A stretch of 64,000 nucleotides of DNA from Deinandra increscens subsp. villosa (GCA_039602395.1 JBCNJP010000023.1:30673061-30737060), one strand, 5' to 3'. Shown: positions 43,628 through 54,515, counted from the first letter of the stretch. Numbers and translations: made by a program. Notes: generated by a model not told the origin, from the sequence alone.

Positions 43628-43780
43628 AGTTTTAACCTTTTCTTAGATCTAGATTTTTGTACCAGTCATGTTAGATCTATGTGAACCTTTTGTATTTCCG
43701 CAGCTATAATCAAAATGTAATAGAATATGGTATATTTTGAGTATATATGACCATATTTTATGTTTAGCAAATCTCTTAAC

Positions 43781-43955
43781 CTACTATAGTATGATTCAAT
43801 CGTTCCACCTGAACACGTGAAACATGAGGATGCGACAAAGCAGTCATCGACCGCCGAGAAGTCGAGAGAGGAGGGGAGTACCAGTAATCTTCCACTACGG
43901 GTTTTGACGTAAACAACAATGAATTCTTCGTCACCTGTGGCAATGGAAAGCTCAT
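43781..43955 (-). CDS. Possible orphan first exon
   Basis: The minus strand has TATA-like TTTATTTATAGA about 65 bp upstream of an ATG at 43955. The ATG opens 58 codons (MSFPLPQVTKNSLLFTSKP..., Ser/Arg-rich) and ends at a plausible donor (TAG|GTTAAG). The start resembles an organelle-targeted N-terminus. The copia element begins about 140 bp downstream, so any following exons are displaced or lost. I do not recognise the protein; it could be chance. Confidence 0.22.
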
Positions 43956-44495
43956 GATGCCGACGACTGCCTTTCTTCTTTCTTTAACAGATCTGGAAAA
44001 AGAGACGAGACGGGTCTATAAATAAATTGACCGTTGGTAGCAGAGTAAAAGTAAGTAGTAATCTTTCAAGAATGGTTTGTTTGTCAATGGTGGACGGTTA
44101 AAGCGAGTGGTGATTTTGAAATAGTGATCAGTCATGTTGCAACTTCAAAGAACTGAATTTTTTATCCAAAAAAGATGTTAAATTTAAGCTTGAAAGAATT
44201 GAATTAAATATAATAAAATTGTATTGAAACTCTTAATAATTATGATAGTCGTCAACTCTCTTTTTTTCCCTCATTGTCTGGAACGGGTTGACTAATGGCT
44301 TGAACATCGAAAACAGCCTTTTGCCATTAGGCTTTCCGGTTCAGCCCGGCTTTTATTTAGTTGGTTGTTTAAAAAGGAAAAAAAGGAAAAAAAGAAAAAA
44401 TCTAACGAATTCGATTAAATATTAAATAAGAGAATATTATTATTATTAAGCCTTCAAAAATAGAGAACGACGAAGTTGTTTTACTAAAAAAAAAA
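43956..44495. other. Intergenic, nothing recognised
   Basis: AT-rich. A TATA-like TCTATAAATAAA lies near 44013. No ORF of note. Confidence 0.4.
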
Positions 44496-45737
44496 GGGTT
44501 ATTGGTTTCAAATAATCCTAACTATTACCTTTTGGCCGGGAACACTCCCAACTATGGAAATAGCCAAAGCCACTCCCAACTATCCATCTATTTTCTTTCA
44601 CCACTCCCCCCGTTAGTTTTATTTGACATCATTAGTCGAATGCCTACGTGGCTGTCCTACATGACTTATTTTTTCTAAAAATAATTTAAAATGCCATGTG
44701 TATAATGACACATCTTATATATAAAACCTAAACCCTAATTTGAGAAATAAAAAACCGTAAATACTACCAACATTCCCTGCCGGCTCCCCAACCACCATCC
44801 TTTCATCGACACCACCATCCCAATCACCGGTGTGCTCGCCTGACCTCCAGTCAAAATCAGTTTCAACATCTGTCGGTAATCCTCCATAATCCGTCGAGCA
44901 ACTACTCTGGTGTTACTTGTATGTTGCAAAAATCGTTAATTATTTAAGGACATGGGTGTTTTGGGTTTTCCAAATCAGGAATGCTTACCAAGGTCACCGG
45001 AATCGAGTGGAGGCTGGCTCGTCCAAGCCTATCACCGTCTTCGATAGGCCATTCGGAAGCAGTTGACGCCTGAGTTTAAGCAGAACAGTGGTGCCACCGT
45101 GCATTGGAAACGAGCTCGGGAACCCAAAACTAAAACCCAAAAACAATCGGGAAAGGGAGGTCGTTGTTGGGTTCACCGAAATCGATGGAGATAGGAACCA
45201 AGTTGCTGGGGGTCAGAGGGTGGAGATGGACGTCGTTGTAGGTTGGGTTCGAACAGGGGAGGGACGGAGAACCCAACAACCACCCTAAAATTCGTCGCGT
45301 TACTAGTGGGTGCTCGAACGAAGATAGAGGAAGCGAGGTTGGGGGTGTTACCGCTGCAGTTGCTGGAGAACGGAGGGGGCTGGGTTGGTGTCGCCAATAA
45401 ATGATCGGAGGAGAAGAAGATGAGGGGGGGGGGGTGCGTCGACTACTTGCACTCTCTCTCTTCTCTTTTTTTTTTCTCTCTTGTTTTATTCTAATTTGAA
45501 TGTGGGATTAGTTTATTAGTTTTTTTATAAATTTTTTATGCCATGTAGGCTGACCAATAGGCATTTTAAGCCACATAGGACAGCCACGTAGACATTCGAC
45601 TAACGGTGTTAAATAAAACTAACGGGGGAGTGGTGAAAGAAATAGATGGATAGTTGGAAGTGGCTTTGGCTATTTCCATAGTTGAGAGTGTTCCCGGCCA
45701 AAAGGTAATAGTTAGGATTATTTGAAGCCAATAACCC
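44496..45737. mobile_element. DNA transposon with long terminal inverted repeats
   Basis: 1242 bp with terminal inverted repeats of about 170 bp (44496-44668 and 45567-45737). Both start GGGTTATTGG and are more than 90% identical by eye. They are flanked by A runs (10 and 8 A), so a target duplication of 8-9 A is possible. Long TIRs suggest a Mutator-like element; no transposase is encoded. The interior (44760-45400) is unusually GC-rich with ORFs on both strands (45088-45288, 45173-45397) of no recognisable function, possibly captured sequence. Confidence 0.7.
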
Positions 45738-46265
45738 AAAAAAAACTACTTTCGATGGTTTTAGTTATTATATTTCAATTTTTAAATAGGTTTTAGAATC
45801 CGGTTCATATCAACGCCACGCTCTTGCAACAAGGCACGAACGTATATTACCTAGTTACCATGTAAATATTATCAATTTCGCTTTAAAAAATGGGTAGGGT
45901 TTCATTAATTTGATCGGTACAATTCAAATAAGTGTTGGTAGCTACTCCATTGAAGCTGAAGCAACTCGGGTAACGATATGCCATGAAATGGGTCTTGTCA
46001 GGGAAAAAAAAGTATTAAAATGGTGGCGAGTTGGGCTCATATATATATAGCTCACCCGTTTTAAGGATTGAGGTTAGTAAATAGTAAGTTTTATACTTTG
46101 AGTAAAAGCCCAAATTGACCCCTTGGTGTATTTTAGTAATTCCAATAGAAAGTGACATCATACATACTATCATCAACATTAGGACAGCGTGCACTTTTGC
46201 TTCCTCTTTCAGGGTGATACAGATGGTGAAGCATTTTCCTAACATCTTCAGGGTGAATTCTTTAC

Positions 46266-47116
46266 CCCTTCATATAACTCAGCAGATTCAACAATGTGCC
46301 TTAATGCTTCCGGGCCTAAATGCACAAGAACCTGTCGCAACAAAACTATTATTATCAAATTTACAAATTCAAACAAATTACTAGTTATCTAACCTCATTT
46401 GCATCCTTGTAATAGGTTAGCTCGTCTTTCTTAGGCCACGTTACAAGCCAACATCTGGCAAAAGAATTGTAAATAGTATATAATTATCAAATAATTATAT
46501 AGCCGCAGATAGGTCGATGGATTAGGTTTATCCCTAACGGGTCAAATAAACGAAATTAGCACAAAGTGTATTCCCAATGTTTAAAAACCTCTTCTTAAAT
46601 TGTTTTTATCAATAAGAATGTTGCTATTGAATAACATAGTTTATGTAGGCATATTTTTAACACCTTAACTTTTAATGAACATTGAACAAAAATGTTTGCC
46701 AAGACCCATTCGTAACAGGAATAATATATAAATATATATTTGGGCGACTTCTGAGTTCTGACCCATTCAACCAGTTTCCTTTGAAGCTATTTGTCCCCAT
46801 GACCGTGAGATTAACTGACACTGTTAGTGTTCTTTTCTCCACCTCTAGATCTTAGAGTTCTTTTCAAATTGGGCAAATTAACTGAACTGTTACAAAAAAT
46901 AAAAAATAAAACCTTTCTTTTCCAAGGCGGCATGAAAGTTCTTCAGCTAAGGCTTGACCAGGTCCATCGCCATCTGTTGCCAATATGATTCTAGATGCCT
47001 GCAAAAAATATGTATATGCATAACCATAATTCGCAACCTTTGCTGAGAGCACAACAATAGATACATACCTTATCAAGATATCCGTTGTTGTCCAATAGAT
47101 ACTTAAATCTGGCTTC
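46266..47116 (-). pseudogene. TWINKLE primase-helicase, toprim exon fragment
   Basis: Four exons on the minus strand with canonical GT-AG borders and matching phases: 47116-47069, 46998-46913, 46454-46394 and 46331-46266. Together they encode 87 residues matching the toprim domain of plant TWINKLE homologues. Key parts are ASRIILATDGDGPGQALAEE (the DGDGPG metal-binding motif), RCWLVTWPKKDE, YKDANEVLVHLGPEALRHIV. In plants the full protein (about 700 residues) is a dual-targeted organellar DNA primase-helicase. The N-terminal zinc region, the rest of toprim and the entire helicase domain are not found nearby, and TEs surround it. A pseudogene or captured fragment is most likely. A short TWINKY-like (toprim-only) gene is less likely because upstream exons are absent. 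Confidence 0.7.
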
Positions 47117-48468
47117 CTAATAATACAGACAATTCAATATATAAGCACCTTGATGCGTAACCAAGGATGCTTTAGATTAATTATGGGAACAAAACGAATG
47201 ATCCGTCACTGATTATTAGGTATTTGAAAGGCTATGTGCCTGCATATTTTGTACCATATTTCAAGAGTAAGCAGTACATGAAAATTCATTTTGTTTTGTG
47301 TGTTGAATGAATAGCATGAACAGCTGTAAATGACCATTTTGCCCCTTTCACAGGAATTAGGATTAAACTTATAATGACCTTGTGATTGACAAAAGTTTCA
47401 GCTTATGAATTATGTACCTAGAAAATATGTTATGCAACATAATAGTATATATAATATATTCACTTATGTTTAATCAAAACATTAATGATAGTGCAAAGGA
47501 ATGCAGTCTATATCTAATAATATTGAAAAGCACGACGCAATAAATAAGCAATCAGATCCACAACTAAATGGTTATCGTATAATTACTAAACACAGAGATC
47601 TATATATAACTAAAGAATAATGAGATTCAAGATGCAGGATAACCAACACACAGCAAAGTCTGAAACAAAATAAATAAATAAATAAATAAAGACAAGTACA
47701 AGATAACTAATAAAGACAGAGGGCAAGTTTCTAGTTTCATTCTTTTAACATTCCAATTCCAAATTACAAGTTTACCAATCAAACAAGCTATGCATTTTCA
47801 AAGGATTCCATTCCATTTCCAATTCCTTTAAAATAAATTCTGTGAACCCAACGGCCCCTTATAATAATTACATACAAGTAACAAAAAATGAGATCTAAAC
47901 ACAGTAGTTTAAAAGATATTATGTTCATCTAGAAATCAACAACTTAACTAACATGTATTATATTATGTAAAGGGTGCCTTAAAAGAAAGTACGGCTCCAT
48001 TTAATTTTGTTTGGTAGGGGATATATACCCTTCCCACCTTACCAGATATTATACATACCCAAAACATGCTTTATGGGCATTGTACCTTATGCACTGGAAA
48101 CTTGTGTTTTGGGTATATATGGTATTTTGCAAAGTTAGGGAGGGAGGGTGGCAGATCCAGACATTTTCGCTACAGAGGCGTAATATGGATCGGGTCAAAG
48201 AGAAACAACAAAAAGTAAAAAAAAAAATCCATCTTTTTATGACAAATTACGAAAGCATTAAAATTGCTCGAGTTTAGATTTATCACTTTTAATAGGAACA
48301 AGTGAAAATAATAATAAAAATAGAATCATTGTGATTGTCATTATGAGATGGGTTATTAGGTTTCTCAACTCTTGTGTCCACACATAAACATGCTTTAATT
48401 TTGCAAAACTCAGAAAAAGTGAAGGGGATAGAGTGAAAACTTTTGGTTTCTGTACTAAACATAGGGGG
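47117..48468. other. Intergenic, nothing recognised
   Basis: AT-rich sequence with no recognisable exon or repeat structure apart from a short (AAAT)n run near 47672-47690. The ORF at 48011-48277 has no domain features. Confidence 0.4.
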
Positions 48469-48839
48469 TGTCTAGCCCAATATGAGGCCCGATATCTACA
48501 AACTTCATCTATTGTCTATATATAGGACCATCTAATTCATTGTAAATACAATTTATTATCAATATATCAGTTTCGTTTCGGGGTATCAAAGCCAAGGCTC
48601 TCGGTATGGCTTATTCTTCCTGTCCAGTTTACATGAACCCATTCCCGAACATTCCCGACTGCTCACCATCTGAAATCTTTTTTCCGGCCATCATCTAACC
48701 TCACCGCCACCACCACTGCCTTTGCCATCCCCCAAATAGCCGACCCACCGTTAATCGCCGTCATTCGACACCACATGCGCCGCCCTTCCTCCGCCACGGT
48801 CTCTCACGCATCGGCGTGTGAGAGCGTGTGGTCCACCGG

Positions 48840-49159
48840 TGATAGGAAATGATCATAGCTTGGGGGGAACTTGACAATTAAGGAAAAAGAGGGGATCATT
48901 AAGAAAAGTGGCTAAGAAGTCGTTATCTAAAGTTGTTATAAATAAGGGGTGTAGGGGGGTCTCATGGGTAGGGAATAAGTTTGTTAGAGAGTTTGTTGGC
49001 TCCTTTCTTTTAGAAAGAGAGAGAGGGAATGTCCCTGGTACCTCCTTTGTAATTCCCAGTTTTGAAATCAATCCAATTTTCCAGTTTATTCATACATCAT
49101 CATCTTTCAATTCATAGTTCGATTACAGTTTTCCAGAAATACAAATCGATTACCTATCA
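48840..49159 (+). repeat. 5' LTR of mini-element
   Basis: TGATAGG ... CCTATCA, 320 bp. TATA-like TATAAATAAGG near 48937. Confidence 0.9.
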
Positions 49160-49160
49160 T

Positions 49161-49174
49161 TGGTCCGACCTGCC
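49161..49174 (+). other. Primer binding site, probably Tyr tRNA
   Basis: TGGTCCGACCTGCC starts one base after the LTR. It is complementary to GGCAGGTCGGACCA, the 3' end of plant nuclear tRNA-Tyr as I recall it (tRNA starting CCGACCTTAGCTC). It does not fit initiator Met tRNA. Confidence 0.65.
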
Positions 49175-49244
49175 TTCTTCCCCTGTTCTACCTCATTGAT
49201 TCTCCTGTTACGCTATTTCCTTCATCGATTCCACATCTGCTTCC

Positions 49245-51119
49245 ATGGAGACTCGTATGCAATCCCGTTTGGATGCCCAGGATGCTCAAATCAAACAGAT
49301 TCAGCATGATCTGGCTGCTCTGACCTCCGCTGTCGAGGGAGATCGAACCGCTCATGTCAATTTCCAGAAAACGAATGCCGAATTCCAGCGTCTCGTACTC
49401 GAACGCTTACCTCCTCGTCCTTCTTCTGCCGCCGATGAGGATGATGACGACTCTCTTGTCCTTCACAGTCGCCGTTCCGGAGCAGGTGGTTCCGATCCTC
49501 CTCCGCCAGATCCTCCGATTGTTCCGTGGGCGGTTAAGAAGGTGAAACTGCCGGAGTTCTCGGGTTTCGATCCTCAGGGCTGGATTCATAAGGCCAATCT
49601 CTACTTCGATGTCAACAAAACTTCCGCCGATCTCCGTCTTCGTTTAGCAGAACTCAGCATGACAGGAGTTGCGCAACATTGGTTTACCGTCGTCACCACG
49701 TCCCGGCCTTCTCTGACGTGGCCGGAATTTCAATTGGAGATGCTGCGGCGTTTCAGTGGGTTGGAAATCCAGAACCCGTATGAACAACTCGCAACGCTGA
49801 AGCAAGGTGAGTCAATTCTGGACTATATCGACGATTTTGAATACTTGCTGTCTCTGGTGCCTCGGTTGGATGAATCGCAAGCAATCGGCTATTTCGTCGC
49901 CGGGTTGAACGACGATGTCCGTCGTTGGGTTCGCCTCCACCGACCTCAGACTCGTATCGACGCGATGATCTTGGCTAGGGATGTGACGCAATTGCTCCAT
50001 CCTGATAGCGTCGGAGGAACCGCCTCCCGTTTTAGGTATTCGACCTTTTCTGCTGCATCGGCACAATTAACTGCTACGTCCAGATTATCGGGTTTGGGCC
50101 AGGTACCACTTTTGGGCTCGTCTTCTTCCCCACAATCGACTACACCTATTTCTAGTGGGCTACCGCGAGTTGGGCCTATTGGGCCAACTTCTTCACTAGC
50201 GGCTAATGTGAGCTCCTCAGGTGTGGTTATTAACCGTGATCGAGGATCCCGTACCCTGTCTCGAACTGAGTACGAAGATAGGAAGAAAAAAGGGCTTTGT
50301 TTCCGATGTGGTCAAATTTATGGACCGGCTCACAAGTGTCCCGAGGGAACTCTTCGTGTCTTGCTATTTGATGAGCTCGATTCGGATGATTCCTCCCTTC
50401 CACCATCGGGTAACTTGGCCCTGTTCGAATCCAAGGGTTCTCGGGACGTGTCCGGGGGTGTCGCCACCATGGAAATCGGGGGTATTCTCTTGGGTAAGGT
50501 CCTTCACTTCTTAGTTGATAGCGGGTCAACGCATAATATCATTTCCAAACAATGGGTCGATGCCTTGGGTATTCCCTTGACTCCGCTTCCCGAATTACAA
50601 ATCACGGTGGGTAACGGGAACGAGGTCACAATCCGAAATCAGTGTTTGCCATTGGAGATTCGTCTCGACGATCATGCCTTTACTTTGGATGCCTTGGTGT
50701 GTGATGACCTTGCCCGGGATTTTATTTTGGGGATGTCGTGGTTATCGTCGCTAGGTGAAGTAGTACATGATTGGAAGCATTATTGGTTGGAATTTATGGA
50801 TAAGGGTGTTTTGGTTCGTCTTCGTGGCCTCCCTCCTTCCGGCTCGGATGTACCCTCGGCATACCCGGTCGAAATCATCGCTACTCGATGGGTTTTATGT
50901 GACAAGGAACCCGTTCGCCAATGGCTCATACTTTGGAGTGATTACTCATCCGAAGGGGCAACTTGGGAGGCCGCTCATTGGATTCAGTCCCGGTTTCCCC
51001 ACGCACGTCTTGAGGACAAGACGTTTTTTAAGGAGCCGGCATTGATAGGAAATGATCATAGCTTGGGGGGGAACTTGACAATTAAGGAAAAAGAGGGGAT
51101 CATTAAGAAAAGTGGCTAA
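49245..51119 (+). CDS. Gag-protease-chromodomain fusion protein
   Basis: Intact 624-codon ORF. Residues 1-60 form a coiled coil. Residues about 95-250 are the Retrotrans_gag capsid (KLPEFSGFDPQGWIHKANLY, WFTVVTTSRPSLTWPEF). Residues 352-364 are the zinc knuckle CFRCGQIYGPAHKC. Residues 420-510 are the aspartic protease (FLVDSGSTHNIIS; FILGMSWLSSLGEVVHDW). Around residue 530-545 it passes directly into the sequence that normally ends gypsy integrase: a chromodomain-like PVEIIATRWVLC, LILWSDYSSEGATWEAAHWI, RFPHARLEDK. A normal polyprotein would have about 900 residues of RT, RNase H and integrase here. The deletion is in frame. The last 26 codons lie inside the 3' LTR. It could package RNA and use enzymes from a relative; no such relative is in the window. 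Confidence 0.85.
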   Translation: METRMQSRLDAQDAQIKQIQHDLAALTSAVEGDRTAHVNFQKTNAEFQRLVLERLPPRPSSAADEDDDDSLVLHSRRSGAGGSDPPPPDPPIVPWAVKKVKLPEFSGFDPQGWIHKANLYFDVNKTSADLRLRLAELSMTGVAQHWFTVVTTSRPSLTWPEFQLEMLRRFSGLEIQNPYEQLATLKQGESILDYIDDFEYLLSLVPRLDESQAIGYFVAGLNDDVRRWVRLHRPQTRIDAMILARDVTQLLHPDSVGGTASRFRYSTFSAASAQLTATSRLSGLGQVPLLGSSSSPQSTTPISSGLPRVGPIGPTSSLAANVSSSGVVINRDRGSRTLSRTEYEDRKKKGLCFRCGQIYGPAHKCPEGTLRVLLFDELDSDDSSLPPSGNLALFESKGSRDVSGGVATMEIGGILLGKVLHFLVDSGSTHNIISKQWVDALGIPLTPLPELQITVGNGNEVTIRNQCLPLEIRLDDHAFTLDALVCDDLARDFILGMSWLSSLGEVVHDWKHYWLEFMDKGVLVRLRGLPPSGSDVPSAYPVEIIATRWVLCDKEPVRQWLILWSDYSSEGATWEAAHWIQSRFPHARLEDKTFFKEPALIGNDHSLGGNLTIKEKEGIIKKSG

Positions 51120-51363
51120 GAAGTCGTTATCTAAAGTTGTTATAAATAAGGGGTGTAGGGGGGTCTCATGGGTAGGGAATAAGTTTGTTAGAGAGTTTGT
51201 TGGCTCCTTTCTTTTAGAAAGAGAGAGAGGGAATGTCCCTGGTACCTCCTTTGTAATTCCCAGTTTTGATATCAATCCAATTTTCCAGTTTATTCATACA
51301 TCATCATCTTTCAATTCATATTTCGATTACAGTTTTCCAGAAATACAAATCGATTACCTATCA
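51043..51363 (+). repeat. 3' LTR of mini-element
   Basis: 321 bp, nearly identical to the 5' LTR. It encodes the last codons of the fusion ORF. Confidence 0.9.
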
Positions 51364-51562
51364 ACCGGTGACTCGCCGGACTTTCTTCCTGACGTCGTCG
51401 GACCTTCGTGATACCAACCGTGTAATCATTTTTTTCATTTCGGACACTTTGATATTGAACCATCTTAACAAAGCTTAGAACAAAATCTTGAACATCTTAG
51501 TCGCTTTTACCTCTATCAAAATATCAAAATCTAAACAGGACTTTTGTTATTGTAACCCAAAA

Positions 51563-51563
51563 C

Positions 51564-51601
<38 letters not shown>
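51563..51601. repeat. (AT)n microsatellite
   Basis: About 38 bp of AT repeat, followed by GGGTTAGGTTCAAATGAGAA, which resembles a short inverted-repeat transposon end (51602-51740). The other end is not clear. Confidence 0.7.
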
Positions 51602-51604
<3 letters not shown>

Positions 51605-51755
51605 GTTAGGTTCAAATGAGAACTTTTGAGAACTAGATCTCAACCACAAATTTCAGGAAGGGACCACTACAATTCATGGGAGGGGGGATACATGTAAATA
51701 ACTTGTGGCTCAAATTAGTTCTTTTTAGTTCTCAAATCAAATTAGGGACCTTCAT

Positions 51756-54289
51756 GTACTTGCCAAATACTATCGTGATCCGAGAGATGGCACCGGTTTT
51801 GAATCAAGAGGCCTCTACCGTCTATCCTTACCGTCAAGCCAGAAAGCAAACGTATGTGATTCCAACATTAGGGAGACTCATTACCGGCTAGGTCATCCCT
51901 CTGTAGCGGTTTTTAGGCAAATGAGAGCGGATTTTTCTATTCCTTCTAATTTTCATTGTGAGTCATGTCAGCTTGGTACACGTAGCAGGCGTCCGTATCC
52001 CCTAAAGTGTCCAGTCTGTTGGGTTAATCTTGATTTAAGTTAGTTTTATTAGGTGGGTCTAATTAATTAAGCATGTTTATTTTATGGTTAAAGTGTAGTC
52101 AAAGTTTGTTTTGGGTTTTACCGAGTCACTAGGAGAGTGGTAGAGAGTGGATGAATGAGTCTTGGATTTTAGCCTATTTAAGGCATATGTTTGTCACTTA
52201 CATACATACGTGAGAGCATTTTGTGAGTCTCAAGTGGGGCTTGAACCAACATTCGAGTCAGTACTCTGTTTGAACTTTTACATTATGATGTATGGGGCCC
52301 TTGTCTTGTCAAATCTACTCTGGGATTACAGTATTTTATTACGATCATTGATGATTAAACTCGTGCCACTTGGGTTTATTTAATGAAACCTCGTAGTGAG
52401 ATTAGTTCCATCTTTCGTGAGTTTCATTCATATGTGAAAAATCAATTTAATACATCTATCAAAACTCTACGCATTGATAATGCCAAAAAGTATTTATCCA
52501 CCGAAATTTCAACATATTTGAAACTACATGGCATTTTTCACGGGTCTTCTTGCGTGTAGACACCTCAACAAAACGGCATTGCTGAATGTAAGAATCGCCA
52601 TTTGTTGGATGTTGCCCGCACACTTATGTTTCATTCTCACGTCCTCACTTCTTCTGGAGTGATGTTGTTCTTACCTCTCCTCCTACCTGATAAACCATAT
52701 GCCTTCATCTGTCCTAAAAGGTCAAACTCCATTTTCCATCTTATTTCCTAAAGGCACTCCTTTTCCCCTTGCACCCAAAATTTTGGGTGTGTTGCATATG
52801 TTCATGATCACCATCCAGGTACCACTAAACTTGAGCTTCATGTTATTCGATGTATATTTCTTGGTTACTCTATCGATGTTATAGTCCTTCCCTTCATCGG
52901 TATTTTACGAGTGTTGATGTTACGTTTCCTGAGTCATGTCCCTACTTTTCTAATTGTCCTATCCCAGCCTCTGATCTGTTCCCCGGCCCTGAACCAGAAC
53001 CCGAATCTCACCTTACTCCAATCATTCCTCTACCTTCGGTCCCATCTACATCCTTATCTCCGGTCTCAGATTCCTCAAATAGTGCTACAACTTTCTCTCC
53101 AGTTGCCAAAATGCCATATGTTCGCATTTGTATCTCTCTGGCTGCTATTTATCATTGGCCTCCATCAGCTTGATGTCAAGAACGCCTTTCTTAATGGTGT
53201 TCTTGAGGAGGATATTTATATGGAGCAGCCACCCAGATTTGTTATCGAGGAGGAGGCCTCAAAAGTATATAGGTTACATCGATCATTACATGGCCTTGTG
53301 CAGTCTCCTAGGGCATGGTCTGGTCAGTTCTCTAATGTTATGGAAGAATTTGGGATGGTTCGTAGTGCATATGATCATTCTGTATTCTTTAGACACTGTC
53401 AAGGCCGAGGGATTATTTTGGTTGTGTATGTGGATGATATCATAATCATAGGAGATGATAAAATCTGTATCATTGAGCCGAAACAATTTCTTCTGTATCA
53501 TTGAGCCGAAACAATTTCTTCTGTCTCAGTTCCAGATCAGCGATTTAGGTTAACTATGGTACTTCCTTGGCATAGAAGTATCATGTTCTCCACAAGGAAT
53601 ACTCATTTCTCAAAGGAAGTATGTCCTTGATATGTTATCCGAGTGTGGTATACTGAGTTGCAAGCCAGTTGATAGTCCTATGATTCCTATAGGGAAGCTC
53701 TTGCCAGAGGACGGGAGCCCAATGTAGGATCCTGAATGATACAAACGATTGGTTGGGAAACTTAACTACTTGACAGTTACTCTACCAGATATTTCATTTG
53801 TTGTGAGTGTCTTGAGTCAATTCATCGCTTCACCATACACCGGACATTGGGAAGCTGCTCTTCGTGTATTGAGGTATCTCAAGACTACACCAGGTCGAGG
53901 GATCTTATATTCTGCTCAGGGTCACTGTCGTGTGGGTGCATTGACAGAAGGGGGAGATGGGCAGATATCAGGATTTTTAAATGCAGATTAGGCAGGATGT
54001 CCGATTTCACGACGATCTACGACTGGGTATTGTGTGTTTATTGGTGGAAATCTTGAGTCTTGGAAGAGTAAGAAACAACACACAGTGTCTAGATCGAGTG
54101 CCGAGTCAGAATACAGAGCCATGGCAAATGTCACATCAGAGGGGTACGTCGTCTTCTTAGAGAAGTAGAGAACTCGGGGTTATTTATGATGATTTGATGC
54201 GGCTATATTGTGATAGTCATCAATCAACTATACATATAGACAAGAATAAAGTATTTCATGAAAAGACGAAACATATCGAAGTTGATTAT
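51756..54289 (+). pseudogene. Decayed copia pol (pre-integrase to RNase H)
   Basis: Recognisable pieces in several frames. GAG-pre-integrase is at about 51870-52010 (RLGHPSVAVF, CESCQLGTRSRR). Integrase is at about 52270-52700 (YDVWGP, LRIDNAKKYLS, TPQQNGIAECKNRHLLDVAR). RT is at 53160-53460 (LDVKNAFLNGVLEEDIYMEQ, SPRAWSGQF, LVVYVDDIIII). RNase H is at 53740-54289 (VGKLNYLTVTLPDISF, HWEAALRVLRYLK, KTKHIEVDY). Multiple frameshifts and stops, a deletion before RT and a 250-bp insertion show long decay. Confidence 0.75.
52019..52268. mobile_element. 250-bp insertion in integrase sequence
   Basis: Non-copia text between CCAGTCTG and the resumed codons TTTGAACTTTTACAT. TCTG is present at both junctions (52015-52018 and 52265-52268), a possible short duplication. 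It contains TATA-like CTATTTAAGG. It could be a small solo LTR or SINE-like piece; the ends are not diagnostic. Confidence 0.35.
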
Positions 54290-54515
54290 TGTTAAAGAAT
54301 ATCAGTATTTACTATATTCTAGAAGATTACATCTGCACATCCACTTGTAAACAAGTGGTTGGGATATCTGTTAATGTGATATCAGTTAATATGTATAGGT
54401 GAAACAATAGTTGTATCTTGTACTTAAATAGAGCATTTGCTCAAGTGTAAATCATCAAGAAAATAGAAAAGCAATTCAGTAAATCTTTTGTTCATGTATC
54501 TGATTACCGTTTACA
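54290..54515 (+). repeat. 5' LTR of copia element
   Basis: 226 bp, TGTTAAAGAATATC ... TTACCGTTTACA, a short copia-type LTR ending right at the primer site. Confidence 0.85.

Larger units (their letters stand above)
40180..43640 (-). mobile_element. Minus-strand copia element, decayed
   Basis: 3' LTR (40180-40568), polypurine tract, non-coding 3' internal region related to the element at 18.3-20.0 kb, and gag-like sequence at 42900-43627. Protease, integrase and RT are not recognisable. The 5' LTR is not found; the right boundary near 43640 is where the gag frame ends. Confidence 0.55.
48840..51363 (+). mobile_element. Complete gag-protease-chromodomain mini-retrotransposon
   Basis: 2524 bp, flanked by a perfect ACCGG duplication (48835-48839 and 51364-51368). 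LTRs are 48840-49159 (320 bp) and 51043-51363 (321 bp), both TGATAGGAAATG ... TTACCTATCA, differing by two substitutions and one G in a G-run. The single ORF joins gag and protease to a chromodomain-like C-terminus; RT, RNase H and integrase core are absent. It is young and structurally complete but non-autonomous. Short LTRs and the chromodomain suggest a chromovirus (Reina-type is my guess). Confidence 0.88.
48469..54289 (+). mobile_element. Decayed plus-strand copia element
   Basis: Possible 5' LTR start at 48469 (TGTCTAGCCC, with TATA-like CTATATATAGG near 48515). A degenerate Met primer site (GGGGTATCAAAGCC) lies at about 48580, with the start of gag at 48606. The mini-element 48840-51363 interrupts it. 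From 51756 it shows pre-integrase, integrase, RT and RNase H remnants. It ends inside RNase H, where the next copia LTR inserted at 54290. Confidence 0.6.

Noticed and set aside
45088..45397. Overlapping ORFs on both strands inside the long-TIR transposon
   Set aside because: GC-rich sequence without stop codons gives ORFs on both strands; no transposase motif seen.
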